Notes: generated from the sequence alone by a model not told the origin. A DNA stretch of 64,000 nucleotides from Phallusia mammillata (GCA_003260075.1 QLIY01000159.1:93032-157031); one strand, 5' to 3'; shown: positions 50,501 to 58,020, counted from the first letter of the stretch. Made by a program: numbers and translations.

Positions 50501-52630
50501 ACAAAAACTATTTTGCCTAATATTTTGATTTTCAAACTGCTAAAAACGGATTTCGTGAGACTGAAAAAAAGATTACCATCCTAAGAACCACATGCGCCAG
50601 GCTTTTTATCCGCTTGTTGTCTGCAAACATTGCAAAAAATCAGACACGGCAATCGTCACAATACCGATTATGACGTCATAAACAGTTAGCTCCGTTCGGT
50701 TAAACTTATGCACCAAGTTAGAAATTATTAATCTGACCATTTTAAGCGGCTTTGTATGGTATATACATGAATTAAACCCACTTCTTTACACCAGTTATTA
50801 AAAAAAAAACAAGCAAGCAATTGGGGGGGCCGTTGGTGAAATACTATGCGGCCCCCTGAGATTAAGAACTTTTGAATGCGGCCCTTGCGCTGAAAAGTTT
50901 GCCCACCCCTGGTCTACGCCCACCGATGTCCCACAGCACACTGTTTGAGAATCATCGCTGGATATACTCACTTACAGGTTTTTACTCAATACAAATGTTT
51001 TTTTCCTCGCAGCTTCACACAGCTTCCCATATATAAAGAAGCGAATACCGGTAACAACCACCCGAAGTTTTGAGCTGAAACCGATCGAAGTTGCATTGGA
51101 CGAGATGACGTGCAAGTGCGATGAACTGGAACTGCTCATCACAGCCGATCGTGTCGACCTGAAAAAACTTCAACTTCGTCTGCAGGGATCCGTCAATGTG
51201 CAGGTAGGATTGGGTGATCATGAGCATATGTAACCACACTATCATGTCGGGTTTCCATATTACAGTGTCCGAAAAGCCTGAAACAGGCGTACCATCGAAT
51301 TATTTCGAGATATTTACTTAAAATCACACTGAAAGCGTAAAAATTCGGACATACAAAAAAAAAACTTTTTGGATCTAGTATACTCTTAAATCTAAACTTC
51401 TTAAGCCGATGCCAAAACAATAATATGGATTTCATCCAATTAATGAGTGGAGACGTATTTAACCAACATAAACGTGGATAAAAGGGCGAGTTTAGTTGGT
51501 GAATTTCACTGTTTAAGCCAGTGGTTCTCAACCTTTTTTCTTTCGTGGCCCACTTTCATTGCAAAAAAATTCTGTGGCCCAGTAAATTTTTAAGATAGAA
51601 AGAAATCAACTATAAAATAGGTTCAGAACAAAAAACAAAACAAAAACATTCCTTCTCAATTCCTCCCCAAGCCATTATTCTTGTAAAATTGAGTGTAGTG
51701 ACACAAATGAAAGTAAATTCTTAAAAAAAGCTTTCTATTTGGTTTGTCTGGCCCACTGGTTGAGAACCACTGGTTTAAGCTAATCTGAACAACCATGTGA
51801 ACTTCTGTTTCAGGTAAACGCTGGTCCACTTGCTTATGCTAAAGCTTTTCTTGAAGACGGAAAGATTGGAAACCATGCTGCCAACACAACTGAGATGCTC
51901 CGTAAAGTTTACAGGTTAAAGGCAATTGTGCAACAAACTCTGTTTTATCGTTACGTGCAGACCGGTTTAATGGCGTTGCTTTTATGGATAAAAATAAAAT
52001 TAATTATAATTGATTCAAAAATAGTTCTTCAGTTCACTGCAGTAAGGTTACATCTGCATAAACACGTCAGGTGCAAACTGGTCTTTAAAGGTTTTGACTA
52101 TGACCTTGCTAACGTATAGGGTTGTTGTATGTTATTACAGGAGGTTTGTGGACTTATGTGGTCGAGCACTTGATATCAATGAACAAATGGTGACAGCCAA
52201 TCAACAAGTTTACCACGAATCTCTTCAGACTTGTTACGTCACAATGGCTGGGGAACTCTCACAAATTCTCCACGAACAAGTACTGACTATTTGTATTTTA
52301 GGCGTTTTTTTTTAATCGCTATATCTTTTAGCATATAAGTATATAACACCTTGCTGTCAATGGCTAGATTTTAAAACGCAACGTACACAATATATATGCC
52401 TGAATTTTTATGTTGCATTTGTACAACTTAGGTCTCGGTACCTAACAGATCTTTCAAACTAACATTAATATTCACAGCTTCTACATGACGATGACGACTC
52501 AATGAGCGTCTCCACCGCTGGTGGGTTTGAGATGGATCAGGTTCTAAGTTCAATTAGCAGCAGCAGCAACCACAGTACGACCCCCAAGCGATTTCTCGGT
52601 GGTTCAGTGTCTGACGCATCAGTTGTGTGA
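461..52630 (+). CDS. DOCK9/11-like: DOCK-D (zizimin) family Rho-GEF, DOCK9/DOCK11-like, multi-exon
   Basis: Dedicator-of-cytokinesis protein that loads GTP onto Cdc42/Rac through its DHR2 domain. Coding exons by splice sites and frame: 461-580, 2869-2982, 3547-3636, 4160-4279, 4743-4868, 6886-7020, 7532-7694, 7938-8116, 8843-8986, 9047-9139, 9416-9544, 9737-9874, 10472-10542, 10813-10932, 11539-11618, 12973-13190, 13683-13850, 14185-14296, 14679-14806, 28977-29144, 29446-29634, 29814-30007, 30151-30250, 30520-30657, 31517-31622, 33121-33280, 33680-33806, 33899-34055, 34270-34376, 34575-34829, 35185-35241, 36651-36783, 37155-37276, 37606-37743, 38263-38445, 39573-39686, 44950-45165, 45512-45569, 47020-47129, 47664-47786, 48470-48625, 48833-48937, 51013-51203, 51814-51914, 52141-52279, 52478-52630. 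Visible protein is about 2,080 residues against about 2,070 for vertebrate DOCK9/11, although a DHR2 exon is missing. Exon 35185-35241 may be optional, and the acceptor of the next exon is uncertain (36651 or 36665). The family is certain; DOCK9 versus DOCK11 is not resolved, though the -SVV end recalls DOCK9. Confidence 0.95.
581..2868 (+). other. DOCK intron 1, no other gene seen
   Basis: A 2.3-kb intron with a GTAAGT donor and TTTTCAG acceptor. Short ORFs on both strands resemble nothing I recognise and have intron-like composition. A first intron of this size could carry enhancers or an alternative promoter, but I see no specific motif that supports one. Confidence 0.5.
4743..7694 (+). 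other. DOCK exons encoding the PH domain (residues ~168-285)
   Basis: Three exons encode the pleckstrin-homology domain typical of DOCK-D proteins. It opens with [12 protein letters not shown], continues with [21 protein letters not shown], and closes with the C-terminal helix carrying the conserved tryptophan ([12 protein letters not shown]). In the family this domain contributes to membrane phosphoinositide binding. The 2-kb intron between the first two of these exons holds a hAT-like element. Confidence 0.9.
5215..5948. mobile_element. Non-autonomous hAT-like element with 8-bp TSD and subterminal repeats
   Basis: The element body runs 5223-5940 inside DOCK intron 5. It is flanked by direct repeats ATTTATTA at 5215-5222 and 5941-5948, the 8-bp target-site duplication size of hAT transposons. 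The termini are inverted: GGCAATTATTTTTTG at the left and its reverse complement at the right. Both subterminal zones carry many copies of a GTCAAAA-type motif, while the middle does not. No transposase ORF is present. I do not recognise the family. Confidence 0.7.
11645..12560 (+). repeat. Dispersed repeat with terminal hairpin and ~125-bp internal modules
   Basis: The repeat begins with a perfect 9-bp hairpin, GTCCCCTTC/GAAGGGGAC with a 3-nt loop, at 11652-11672. The first 44 bases recur exactly at 63931-63974, and a diverged copy lies near 47930. After a T-rich run come at least three diverged modules that each start near TGGCTGAAATTT (11776, 11904, 12221) and end near GCCCCCTAAAATGGGT (11866, a diverged version near 11994, and 12312). 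The right end is not defined. It fills most of DOCK intron 15. No protein is encoded. Confidence 0.65.
12973..14806 (+). other. DOCK exons encoding the DHR1 (C2-like) domain (residues ~650-816)
   Basis: Four exons encode the C2-fold DHR1 domain. Landmarks are [57 protein letters not shown] and [12 protein letters not shown], all readily aligned with vertebrate DOCK9/11. DHR1 binds membrane phospholipids in this family. The exon at 13683 uses a less usual GTTGGT donor. A 14-kb intron follows the last exon. Confidence 0.9.
16703..16708 (-). terminator. Candidate poly(A) signal of the collagen/C1q gene
   Basis: AATAAA on the minus strand, about 445 bases beyond the stop codon of the nested gene. 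The sequence is AT-rich, so chance occurrence is quite possible. Confidence 0.3.
17154..19208 (-). CDS. Secreted collagen-like C1q-domain protein (intronless, nested antisense)
   Basis: A single-exon 684-codon ORF inside DOCK intron 19, on the opposite strand. The N-terminus has a signal peptide core ([18 protein letters not shown]); initiation could be at Met1, Met10 (19181) or Met15 (19166). A Ser/Cys-rich block follows (about residues 85-140, with [10 protein letters not shown]), then a short Leu-rich heptad-like segment ([12 protein letters not shown]) that may trimerise. An interrupted Gly-X-Y collagen domain runs to about residue 485 ([20 protein letters not shown]), followed by a C1q domain at about 497-632 ([43 protein letters not shown]). 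Proteins of this build form secreted trimers and higher oligomers used in matrix or innate recognition. The ligand is unknown. Lack of introns is unusual for a collagen and could reflect retroposition. Confidence 0.92.
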   Translation of the reverse strand: MFCITDCSVMLLNNMYVMAIAIGLILSTAAQGATAQDGNEELVAPQLRFMRPPESNEPQTVRKLVDTRIRQSTQHEVEVEVHRSEETTTTSEGAECESNCTGSSSCESSSSSACSSTSSCATHCNTGCSCGCACGCCGNGGGGASDVTLLLHTLNRLTQGPPGSQGPPGLQGPAGFPGMPGPPGKAGHPGIQGPPGLQGIPGPPGFGLKGDCGPRGPKGEPGTSEVGKPGPPGPPGPTGKIDYEEFRNSPITVTGVEGPQGEKGMQGEKGMTGPPGLRGPPGFSSSDIETSKVTREVAGPRGPKGEAGIGIVGPPGRPGQDGIDGIPGESIKGDQGPAGEPGIGLPGPPGPQGPPGRAVEGKKGESGQDGQPGNPGTPGLPGPPGPPGIPKRQTDSDGLLNGESGTQGEVGEPGPTGPQGPPGMKGSRGMKGEKGMTGQQGRHGRPGSQGRSGRGEKGIKGDMGLPGPSIKGEPGPPGPPGRSTHSRTNTGMSSGSTLCCHQEKVAFMAGLSRNFQGNNRGICFDHVITNQGGAYRSATGCFIVPAAGIYVFHVHILRCRSSGPLYVHLMRNGEMISSATNQDSRFETTSATAVMQLRRGDVVWVRLRQGVAYGHSPSHYTTFSGYSIQLDEAVDVTAAFAQQRYKTGTSYALYKGATSNLLTEEAAARARSMSGTMMSMTGND
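23485..23543. repeat. Poly-C tract (59 C)
   Basis: Uninterrupted run of about 59 cytosines in DOCK intron 19. It is one of three G/C homopolymers in an otherwise AT-rich window. It creates spurious polyproline/polyglycine ORFs on both strands. Exact length is unreliable in assemblies. Confidence 0.9.
25216..25242. repeat. Perfect 12-bp inverted repeat with 3-nt loop
   Basis: TTTGGGGGACCG, loop TTT, CGGTCCCCCAAA. It would form a stable hairpin in DNA or RNA. It resembles in style, but does not match, the GTCCCC hairpin of the dispersed repeat at 11.65 kb. No T-run or gene end is adjacent, so a role is not evident. Confidence 0.8.
31623..33120 (+). other. DOCK intron 25 (1.5 kb)
   Basis: The intron contains one small TA-flanked inverted-repeat element (32281-32427). 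The remainder shows no recognisable gene or repeat. Confidence 0.5.
32281..32427. mobile_element. Mariner-like MITE with TA target duplication
   Basis: Inverted termini AAAGGTCCAC at 32283 and GTGGACCTTT ending at 32425, each flanked by TA. The element body is 143 bp and non-coding. TA duplication and short inverted ends fit non-autonomous Tc1/mariner-type elements. The family is not recognised. Confidence 0.6.
35242..36650 (+). other. DOCK intron 31 (1.4 kb)
   Basis: No gene or defined repeat seen. Its 3' boundary is uncertain. AAAG at 36650 keeps frame from the previous exon, but the stronger-looking acceptor CCGCAG at 36664 would need a different incoming phase. An unrecognised small exon between 35242 and 36664 could resolve this. 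Confidence 0.4.
36911..36980. repeat. Imperfect tandem duplication, ~35-bp unit x2
   Basis: Two adjacent copies of a unit beginning AGTTTCTGCCACAA and ending in ATATTTT plus a T-run, within DOCK intron 32. A few substitutions separate the copies. Confidence 0.7.
38163..38200 (+). other. Hammerhead-like motif CTGATGA...GAAAC
   Basis: CTGATGA is followed, after one extra A, by GGTGTC/GACATC (6-bp stem including one G-T pair, 8-nt loop), then GAAAC. This is the conserved core order of a hammerhead ribozyme. The extra A and the lack of a convincing stem I argue against activity. The same pattern occurs on the minus strand at 57023-57058. It may be a remnant of a retroelement terminal region. Confidence 0.3.
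39835..39918. repeat. Tandem duplication, 42-bp unit x2
   Basis: Two adjacent 42-bp copies starting ATTCATGAAATAAGC, differing at one base, bracketed by direct copies of GTCATAAGGTCAAA at 39822 and 39923. The near-identity indicates a recent duplication. Confidence 0.9.
39972..40077. mobile_element. Short hAT-type MITE (body 39980-40069)
   Basis: Termini CAGTGGTTCCCAACC and GGTTGAGAACCACTG form inverted repeats with one mismatch. The flanking octamers GTCTAGTC and GCCCAGTC match at 6 of 8 positions, consistent with an aged 8-bp target duplication. It shares its ends with the element at 51519. Confidence 0.7.
41487..42935 (-). CDS. Unknown low-complexity protein, two exons, nested antisense
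   Basis: Exon 42795-42935 (47 codons from ATG, donor GTTTGT) joins in phase 0 to exon 41487-42392 (301 codons plus stop, acceptor GTTGCAG), giving about 348 residues. I do not recognise the family. The N-terminus is short and helical-looking ([20 protein letters not shown]). The rest is Ser-, charge- and Asn-rich and probably disordered, with basic Ser motifs (RSSSF) and a KEN sequence (NKENQNN) that matches an APC/C KEN-box core. Near the C-terminus a 53-base poly-G run encodes about 18 glycines before a final segment ending LKHRVF. Frame past that run depends on its exact length, so the C-terminus is doubtful. The gene lies within DOCK intron 36 on the opposite strand. Confidence 0.6.
41543..41595. 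repeat. Poly-C tract (53 C), poly-G in the antisense coding exon
   Basis: Uninterrupted run encoding a glycine stretch in the nested minus-strand gene. Such a run is prone to slippage and to sequencing error, so the reading frame beyond it is provisional. Confidence 0.9.
45570..47019 (+). other. DOCK intron 38 (1.45 kb)
   Basis: AT-rich intron with no recognised gene, repeat or transposon. Confidence 0.5.
47930..48270 (+). repeat. Diverged copy of the hairpin-containing dispersed repeat
   Basis: Located in DOCK intron 40. GAGACACATATTG matches the GGGACACATATTG start of the 11.65-kb repeat. ATTACACAGATGATAG and the following segment match the first internal module there. The hairpin arms are degraded, so this is an older copy. 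Confidence 0.5.
49621..49744. other. Assembly gap (124 N)
   Basis: Run of unknown bases inside the DOCK region where a DHR2 exon is expected. The 124-base size may be nominal. A hAT transposase fragment abuts the right edge, so repeat content probably caused the break. Confidence 0.99.
49745..49959 (-). pseudogene. hAT-type transposase N-terminal fragment
   Basis: An open frame from ATG at 49959 runs into the assembly gap. It begins [11 protein letters not shown] with SIKQFFSGK shortly after, a layout common at the amino terminus of hAT / ZMYM-like transposases. No DDE or dimerisation domain is visible because the rest falls in the gap. Identification rests on the N-terminal style alone. Confidence 0.4.
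50395..50911. mobile_element. hAT-type (Charlie/Tip100-like) non-autonomous element
   Basis: The left end CAGGGGTGCACAAC and right end TTTGCCCACCCCTG are imperfect inverted repeats of the CAGGGGTG type found in many hAT elements. GC-rich GCGGCC blocks lie just inside both ends. Flanking octamers (AGCTAAAT and GTCTACGC) share only the central CTA, so the target duplication has decayed or the ends are slightly off. No transposase is encoded. It lies in the incompletely assembled DOCK intron before 51013. Confidence 0.6.
51511..51780. mobile_element. hAT MITE with perfect 8-bp TSD
   Basis: The body 51519-51772 (254 bp) has perfect 15-bp terminal inverted repeats CAGTGGTTCTCAACC / GGTTGAGAACCACTG. 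Identical 8-bp direct repeats GTTTAAGC flank it at 51511-51518 and 51773-51780. It is non-coding and inserted in the DOCK intron between exons 51013-51203 and 51814-51914. Perfect ends imply recent insertion. Confidence 0.9.
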
Positions 52631-53373
52631 CGTAACAATCAAATTCCAGACGCACGTCACAATACTGCCACTTGTGTGACTGGGACAAAAGTTTTACATG
52701 TTTTTATATTGGTTGAAGCTAACTGTTTTTGTTTACCGTTACAACAAACTTTTTTCGCCACTTTTTGTTATTTGTAAATCTGCAACTGACTTGTGGCTAC
52801 CGCTACTCTTGCCCTGGGCCATTTGAAAGCGAATCAAAAAGTGAGTGTTCCTTGATAAGCTATTGCAATCCGCCCCAATATGCATGTAGCCCAAGAGCAA
52901 ACCTAGGCTTATATATTTTTGTATATATCGCTCCTCGTTGCTCGGCTTCTTCATTTGCGCTTGCTTGATTTCATTACCCATTGTGAGGTAGCGAGGAGCC
53001 GTTTTTAGCAGTGTTGTGTTTTGTGACATAACGCAGTCGCCTGTATGAAGCAAATCTTTACTTCTTTTTACTGTTGCTGTTCTCCCTTTCTTTTACATTT
53101 TCTTTTTTTGCAGCACCGCATAAACAGATTAGCTTGGTGTCAGGCTGTGGAATATGCACGGCTTGAAAACATTAATTAAGCATAAAAATGATCAAGTGCT
53201 TCAAAATTGTTCAAATTATAAGTCTGATGAAACCGACTTTATTGCCACGATGACTACACATTACACAACCCGCCAAAGCACATTACGTCATTCAAATCGT
53301 CTGACGTAGCTTTTCAAAGAGTTGTTATTTTTTTGCTCTGGCTTTTGTCGCGCTGCAGTCTGACCTAACAAGA

Positions 53374-53379
53374 AATAAA
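53374..53379 (+). terminator. Candidate poly(A) signal of the DOCK gene
   Basis: AATAAA about 740 bases after the DOCK stop codon. Another copy lies near 53496. Both are plausible ends, and chance occurrence in AT-rich DNA is not excluded. Confidence 0.35.
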
Positions 53380-53761
53380 ACAACAAAACCTCGACGCGCG
53401 TTTGCTTGTGTGTGTATTGTATTACCAGTACTTAGCGAGTCAGAACAAAATTAGTCTTTTTACGATATAGGTCACTAAACAACACTTTTTTGTTAAATAA
53501 AAGTGAGAAATTCGGAAAAATTAAATTAAACGCCACGAAAAATTATTTGCCACGCCTGAGTGCGTCGCGTGTTTGCCGGAGTGCAGGGAAGGTCGGTGGC
53601 GGTTTTGTACCGGCATCGGTGCGTGATGTAATGCAGCTGTCGTGGACTCGTGGTGGTGGATGGCATGTATAGACTCATGTGTTCCTATGGAATGTACGTG
53701 ATGTGCTGATAAGAATATCGTGTAGCTCTCAAACATACCACTATTTTTAGGCCTGGTGTTC

Positions 53762-53769
53762 TATAAAAG
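53762..53769 (+). promoter_or_regulatory. TATA-like box upstream of glycogenin
   Basis: TATAAAAG lies 72 bases before the last base ahead of the glycogenin ATG. This predicts transcription starting near 53790-53795 and a short leader of about 45-50 bases. No other core promoter element is evident. Confidence 0.45.
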
Positions 53770-53840
53770 TGTTTTTAGGTCATAGGCCATTTGGAATTGT
53801 TGTGTTTTTGTTTTATTGTGGAAAACTTCGTGACAGAATA

Positions 53841-55868
53841 ATGGGAAAAGGTATGTGTTGACTCACTTTTTACAAATTATTAATCACTTGAACCATTATT
53901 TGAATGTTACTTATTTGTATGATTAATTGCAGAAGCGTTTGTTACACTTGCTACTAACGACACTTATTGCCGAAGTGCAATAGTGTTAGCACAGTCTCTT
54001 CGAAATTGCTGCACACAGAAGGAAATAACCATATTGATCACACCACAAGTTTCACCAGAAGCCAGGTATATATATATATATGCCGTAAACCTCTAAATAA
54101 AGCATGCTGTATTCAAAAGGGGTGTGACATTAAACTGGTATTTGTTTTCAGAGCAATGTTGGACAAGTTTTTTGATCAAATTTTGTGTGTGAATGTTCTC
54201 GATAGTAAAGACGCAGCAAATTTGGCACTTTTGAAACGCCCGGAATTAGGTATTACCTTTACAAAACTACATTGTTGGAATCTAACTCAGTACAACAAGT
54301 GTGTCTTTATGGATGCAGACACAATGGTATGAGATAGAACTCGTATGTTTACATTGGATGTTTTGAATTTAGTTTTACTTTCGCTTGACAGGTTTTAACC
54401 AACATTGATGAATTGTTTGATCATCAAGAACTTTCTGCCGCCCCTGATGCAGGATGGCCAGATATGTTTAATTCAGGTGTCTTTGTATATGAACCGTCCT
54501 ATGAGACCTACATGGCTTTAATTCAACTTGCTGAAGAGGAGGGAAGTTTTGATGGTAGGAGTCAAATTCAAAAATTTGTGTAGCATAAAATAATCACATT
54601 GCCTTCTTTAAATCAAGGTGGAGACCAGGGATTGCTCAATACATATTTTAATCAGTGGAGAACTTCTGATGAAAGAAAGCGTTTGTCATTTTTGTACAAC
54701 ATGCACAGTACATCTACATACACTTATTCCCCTGCTTTTGCTAGGTGTGTTTTTTCTGTCCACATTTTTTTCTGCTTTGGGTGACATGACTGCTCATTTT
54801 TATAGCTCATTATTTCAACAGGTTTGGAAAAGATACCAAAGTGGTACATTTCCTTGGGCAAGTTAAACCATGGCATCATAAATACAGTGCAGAGACTGAT
54901 TCCATACAGCAAATGGATGGCCCAGGTACCAATAACTAAACATTACTTTGTACAAAATAGCTTTCAAATCTAATTTAAAAGAAATTTGTTTCTGTTTGTA
55001 ATGAAAATATAAAAGTAGCATATACTCAAAGGTCTGTTAGCCATAGTTTAGACTGGGTAATTATCATCTTTTTCAAGGTATACATGAACAAGCATTTCTG
55101 TTGCAATGGTGGCGCCAACTGACCCAAGCAATGAAGCAGTTTCAAGACTCAGAAAAGGTTGAACCAGTGTGCAGTGAAGTTTCAGCTGACTGCACCCAAC
55201 ACATTTCATTCCACTCTCACACTTCTAACACTAATGTTATTGAACATGAGGTAGATTGCTGTGGTTTTATGGTTTTGGTGATATTGTTGGACAAGTTGGT
55301 GACGTTTTTTTTTCTTTTTGCACAAATTGGCAGTTTTTTTATTGGCACTTGTTTAGTTTTCTGGTCTTTTCCGCTGCCTGCTTGTTTCTGAAAATGCTTA
55401 GTCATTTTCTGTATATGTATAGCTTTATTGCACTTTTTGTTTTCAATTAAATTTTACGAGCTTGAACACTTGATACCTACCACATAGAATGGTACTGTAA
55501 AATTTGTAGGTTGTGAAATGTTGACTGATTTACAAATGACACATCACTGTTGTTTTTAAATAGGTTTACAATGCACAAAGTAGTATAGTTTTGCATGAAA
55601 GTAGATATGTAGCTGTTTATATTTTCTATTAGTACTTTTTTACACTAACTGGAGCCAACATTTCTATTCATCAGAGCACGTTTTGCTCATTTGTTGAGCA
55701 TTTAGTCTCCGGTCATGAAGTTTCCTGTTTCCTAAACGCCGACTACCAGCGCAAGCTAATTCATATTTAACGTACTAACGACACTAAGTCTGCATTCATA
55801 CAGTGTAGTTATTTGCATGTCGCTTTCAGACCAGCGCTTTGCCGCAGACATTCCTGCGTCCACAGTCG

Positions 55869-55900
<32 letters not shown>

Positions 55901-57984
55901 CGACCCGCAGGACGTCGCCATAGAACAACAGGTGGCTCATCACCGGCAGTGGCAAAACGCGCAAATAGATTACACGGGTGTCGACAGCTTTTCCAATATC
56001 CAGCAGAAGCTAGACAAGGTGTTACTTGGTGACGAACCGGAAAAAAATGAACAGAAAAGTGAGAACCCCGCTCCTGTACAGGTTGAGCAGTCAAAAGGTT
56101 CATCAACTGATGAAGTGGTGATTGGTTATTGATCGAAGTTAATGTTTACCGTTTGTATGTTAAATCAACGTATTTGTCGATGCATGTGTTCCAATTTTGT
56201 TCTTTTTATGTTGGCCTGCTTTCTGTCTCTGCATCGCACTTAAGTTGTTTCTTCGTCATCGTGAATGAAATCAAGCATGTTCCTTTTTTAATTTAATACA
56301 TATTGTTGGCAGTAGCAATTAGTGATCATCGTAAAAAAGGGTTAGAAAGCTTGCGTAATAATTGGAGGTATCATTAATTTCACCAACTTAACCTAAGCCA
56401 CTGTTAAAAGGGTATACTTTTTCCTCTCAGGCTTTGAACCCCTAAACTGTTGCATATTAGAATTTTTCTTATCCATTACACTAAGCTCCATGTTCATGCA
56501 GTACCTGTAAGTTAATAATCATGACCGATGCACCACAGGTTGCGGCGGACAATTCTCCTACAATCGCCACCCTTAGCGACCACCAACGTTGGAAGTCTGG
56601 TGCTATCGACTACATGGGCCAAGATAGCTTCGCTAAGATTCAAGCAAGGCTGGACAGTGTTCTTATCGGATCAACAAACAGAAAAACCACGGTAACTATA
56701 GTTGCTATTGAGTTTATTTTGCCTGGTTAGGGGGAAATCAAATTGAAACAATAACAATAAAAACAGTACGACGACAAATTGAGAGAGGTGCGACACCGCT
56801 TTAATAACGTAGTTGCCAAGACAAACGTGTAGGTTCTTTTAGACTTAAAAAAAGTTTTTTAACCATAGCTTTGCGACTAAAATCTACACAGGCCTCTCTT
56901 TAAGCGGCGATGAATATGACTGAAAATACATTAAATATGTGAACTTCTTCAACAAATTTGTCGTTCAACTGGTGTTATGTTAAACAAAATACTAGTTGTT
57001 GTTTCAAGAACTTGTATTTGCTGACGTTTCGTCCACCAGAACGGTAGGACTTCTTCAGAGCAATGAANTGTTCAGTATTTTCTATGTGAACTTCTATTAG
57101 AACCCGAGGAGAATTATATGACGTTTTTTGGGGCTGTATGTATTAAAACATTGCTCCGCCTCCTTTTGTCAATTGGTTAAGAAAAAAAAAACTTACCACT
57201 TTGTAATATGTATTATTTTACCTTTTTTATTTAAATGAAAACAGCTGTTGATATTTGTCATGAATAATTTTTCCTGGACGGAGCACTGTTCTAAAATACT
57301 AAACCCAGCAGGTTTATTAACGTAGCCAGGGAGTTAGGTGTCCGATCTCCTTTTTAGCAAGTTTTCTAGACAGTAAATATACCACAGCCATAAAACTTAT
57401 TACATGTAACTAACATTCAACCAAACTGGCGTAACAGAAAGACGCTGTCTTAACAATCTATGTATGTTGGTTTTTGCCTGGAATTTTACATACTTTTTTC
57501 GACATCGCACTGGGAATAATTTCTAATTTAAAAATATTGTGCCCGACACGAAAAATTCTGGATAGCTTCCTGCTCAGGTTATGTGTATTTTTTGCATAAT
57601 AAATGTAACACTGTTTAAAAGAGTGAGGCTCCGTCGTCATCAAATGCAGCTCCAATAAAAGTTGGTGGTGCAAGCAACCTCAATAACAACAATTCGACTC
57701 TTCCGGCAGTAAAACTCAAACCCGTTGTACTAAGTCCTGATCCTGTCAACTCGTTTGCAAAGTTGAAAAGTCGAAAAGTGAAGTCCGACGACACGGAAAA
57801 CTTGGATGTTTCTTTAATTGAAAAGGATGTAAATTGTGAAACTGATGTTGTAAACACAAGCACCGTTGCCCCAAGTATCATGATAAGCACCGCACCACGT
57901 TGTACTATTCATACACCGACCAGTTCTAAACCCTCCACCAACTCAGCACTGCTAACCACGTCAAAAGTATCCAACCGAAAATAG
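53841..57984 (+). CDS. GYG: Glycogenin glucosyltransferase (glycogen primer)
   Basis: Self-glucosylating GT8 enzyme that builds the short UDP-glucose-derived oligosaccharide on which glycogen synthase acts. Exons: 53841-53850, 53933-54065, 54152-54326, 54392-54554, 54618-54744, 54822-54925, 55078-55250, then 55830-56132 (short form, 395 residues), or 55830-56081, 56539-56691 and 57622-57984 (long form, about 550 residues). Catalytic motifs are [11 protein letters not shown] at the N-terminus, the DxD metal site in FMDADT (residues 102-104), [24 protein letters not shown] and [11 protein letters not shown]. The glucose-acceptor tyrosine falls exactly at residue 195 ([11 protein letters not shown]). 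The first exon has only 10 coding bases. The C-terminal synthase-binding motif is present as [18 protein letters not shown] and again downstream. A poly-G run lies in exon 8. The catalytic part is secure; the 3' structure is inferred. Confidence 0.93.
55870..55900. repeat. Poly-G tract (31 G) in glycogenin coding exon
   Basis: Encodes ten glycines between the linker and the synthase-binding motif. The length shown keeps the frame open from the splice acceptor (55829) to the motif, and a change not divisible by three would abolish it. It sits where vertebrate glycogenins have a variable linker. Confidence 0.9.
56521..57984 (+). other. Second glycogenin C-terminal unit: alternative 3' exons or a separate small gene
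   Basis: Block 56521-56691 encodes a second glycogen-synthase-binding motif ([20 protein letters not shown]). Exon 57622-57984 adds a 120-residue Ser/Thr/Asn-rich tail with no recognised domain. Two readings fit. In one, an internal donor in exon 8 (CAG|GTTGAG at 56081) splices to CACCACAG|GTTGCG (56538), in frame, giving a glycogenin with two motifs. In the other, translation starts at the ATG at 56521, giving a 177-residue protein without catalytic domain. The short form has no AATAAA between its stop (56132) and 56521. The long form has one 31 bases after its stop, which favours the first reading. Confidence 0.65.
57023..57058 (-). other. Hammerhead-like motif CTGAAGA...GAAACGTC
   Basis: On the minus strand CTGAAGA, an extra A, then GTCC...GGAC closing a loop, then GAAACGTC. 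It repeats the pattern at 38163, including the extra A. An ambiguous base (N) lies a few bases away at 57067. It lies in the glycogenin intron before the last exon. Probably a repeat-element relic. Confidence 0.3.
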
Positions 57985-58014
57985 TGTTTAAATATCACCT
58001 ATAAGTTAACTGAT

Positions 58015-58020
58015 AATAAA
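58015..58020 (+). terminator. Candidate poly(A) signal of the long glycogenin transcript
   Basis: AATAAA 31 bases after the stop codon at 57984, a compact 3' end typical of small animal genomes. Confidence 0.5.

Larger units (their letters stand above)
44950..52630 (+). other. DOCK exons encoding the DHR2 catalytic GEF domain (incomplete)
   Basis: Ten exons encode DHR2, starting [19 protein letters not shown]. Conserved blocks are [93 protein letters not shown] and [13 protein letters not shown]. The last contains the nucleotide-sensor region known from DOCK9. The segment expected between IQESGK (ends 48937) and SFPYIKKR (starts 51013) is absent: about 73 residues entering in phase 0 and leaving in phase 1, which fits the assembly gap. 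The protein ends DASVV, a class I PDZ ligand. Confidence 0.9.
52631..53840. other. DOCK 3' UTR and DOCK-glycogenin intergenic region
   Basis: No further coding exon is recognised. It holds a candidate DOCK poly(A) signal at 53374 and a TATA-like box for glycogenin at 53762. The genes are in the same orientation, separated by 1.2 kb. Confidence 0.6.

Noticed and set aside
56133..56520. Operon with two cistrons (short glycogenin plus a small gene) processed by trans-splicing
   Set aside because: The 388-base spacing is long for ascidian operons and in-frame cis-splice sites link the two parts. Kept only as an alternative in the feature text.
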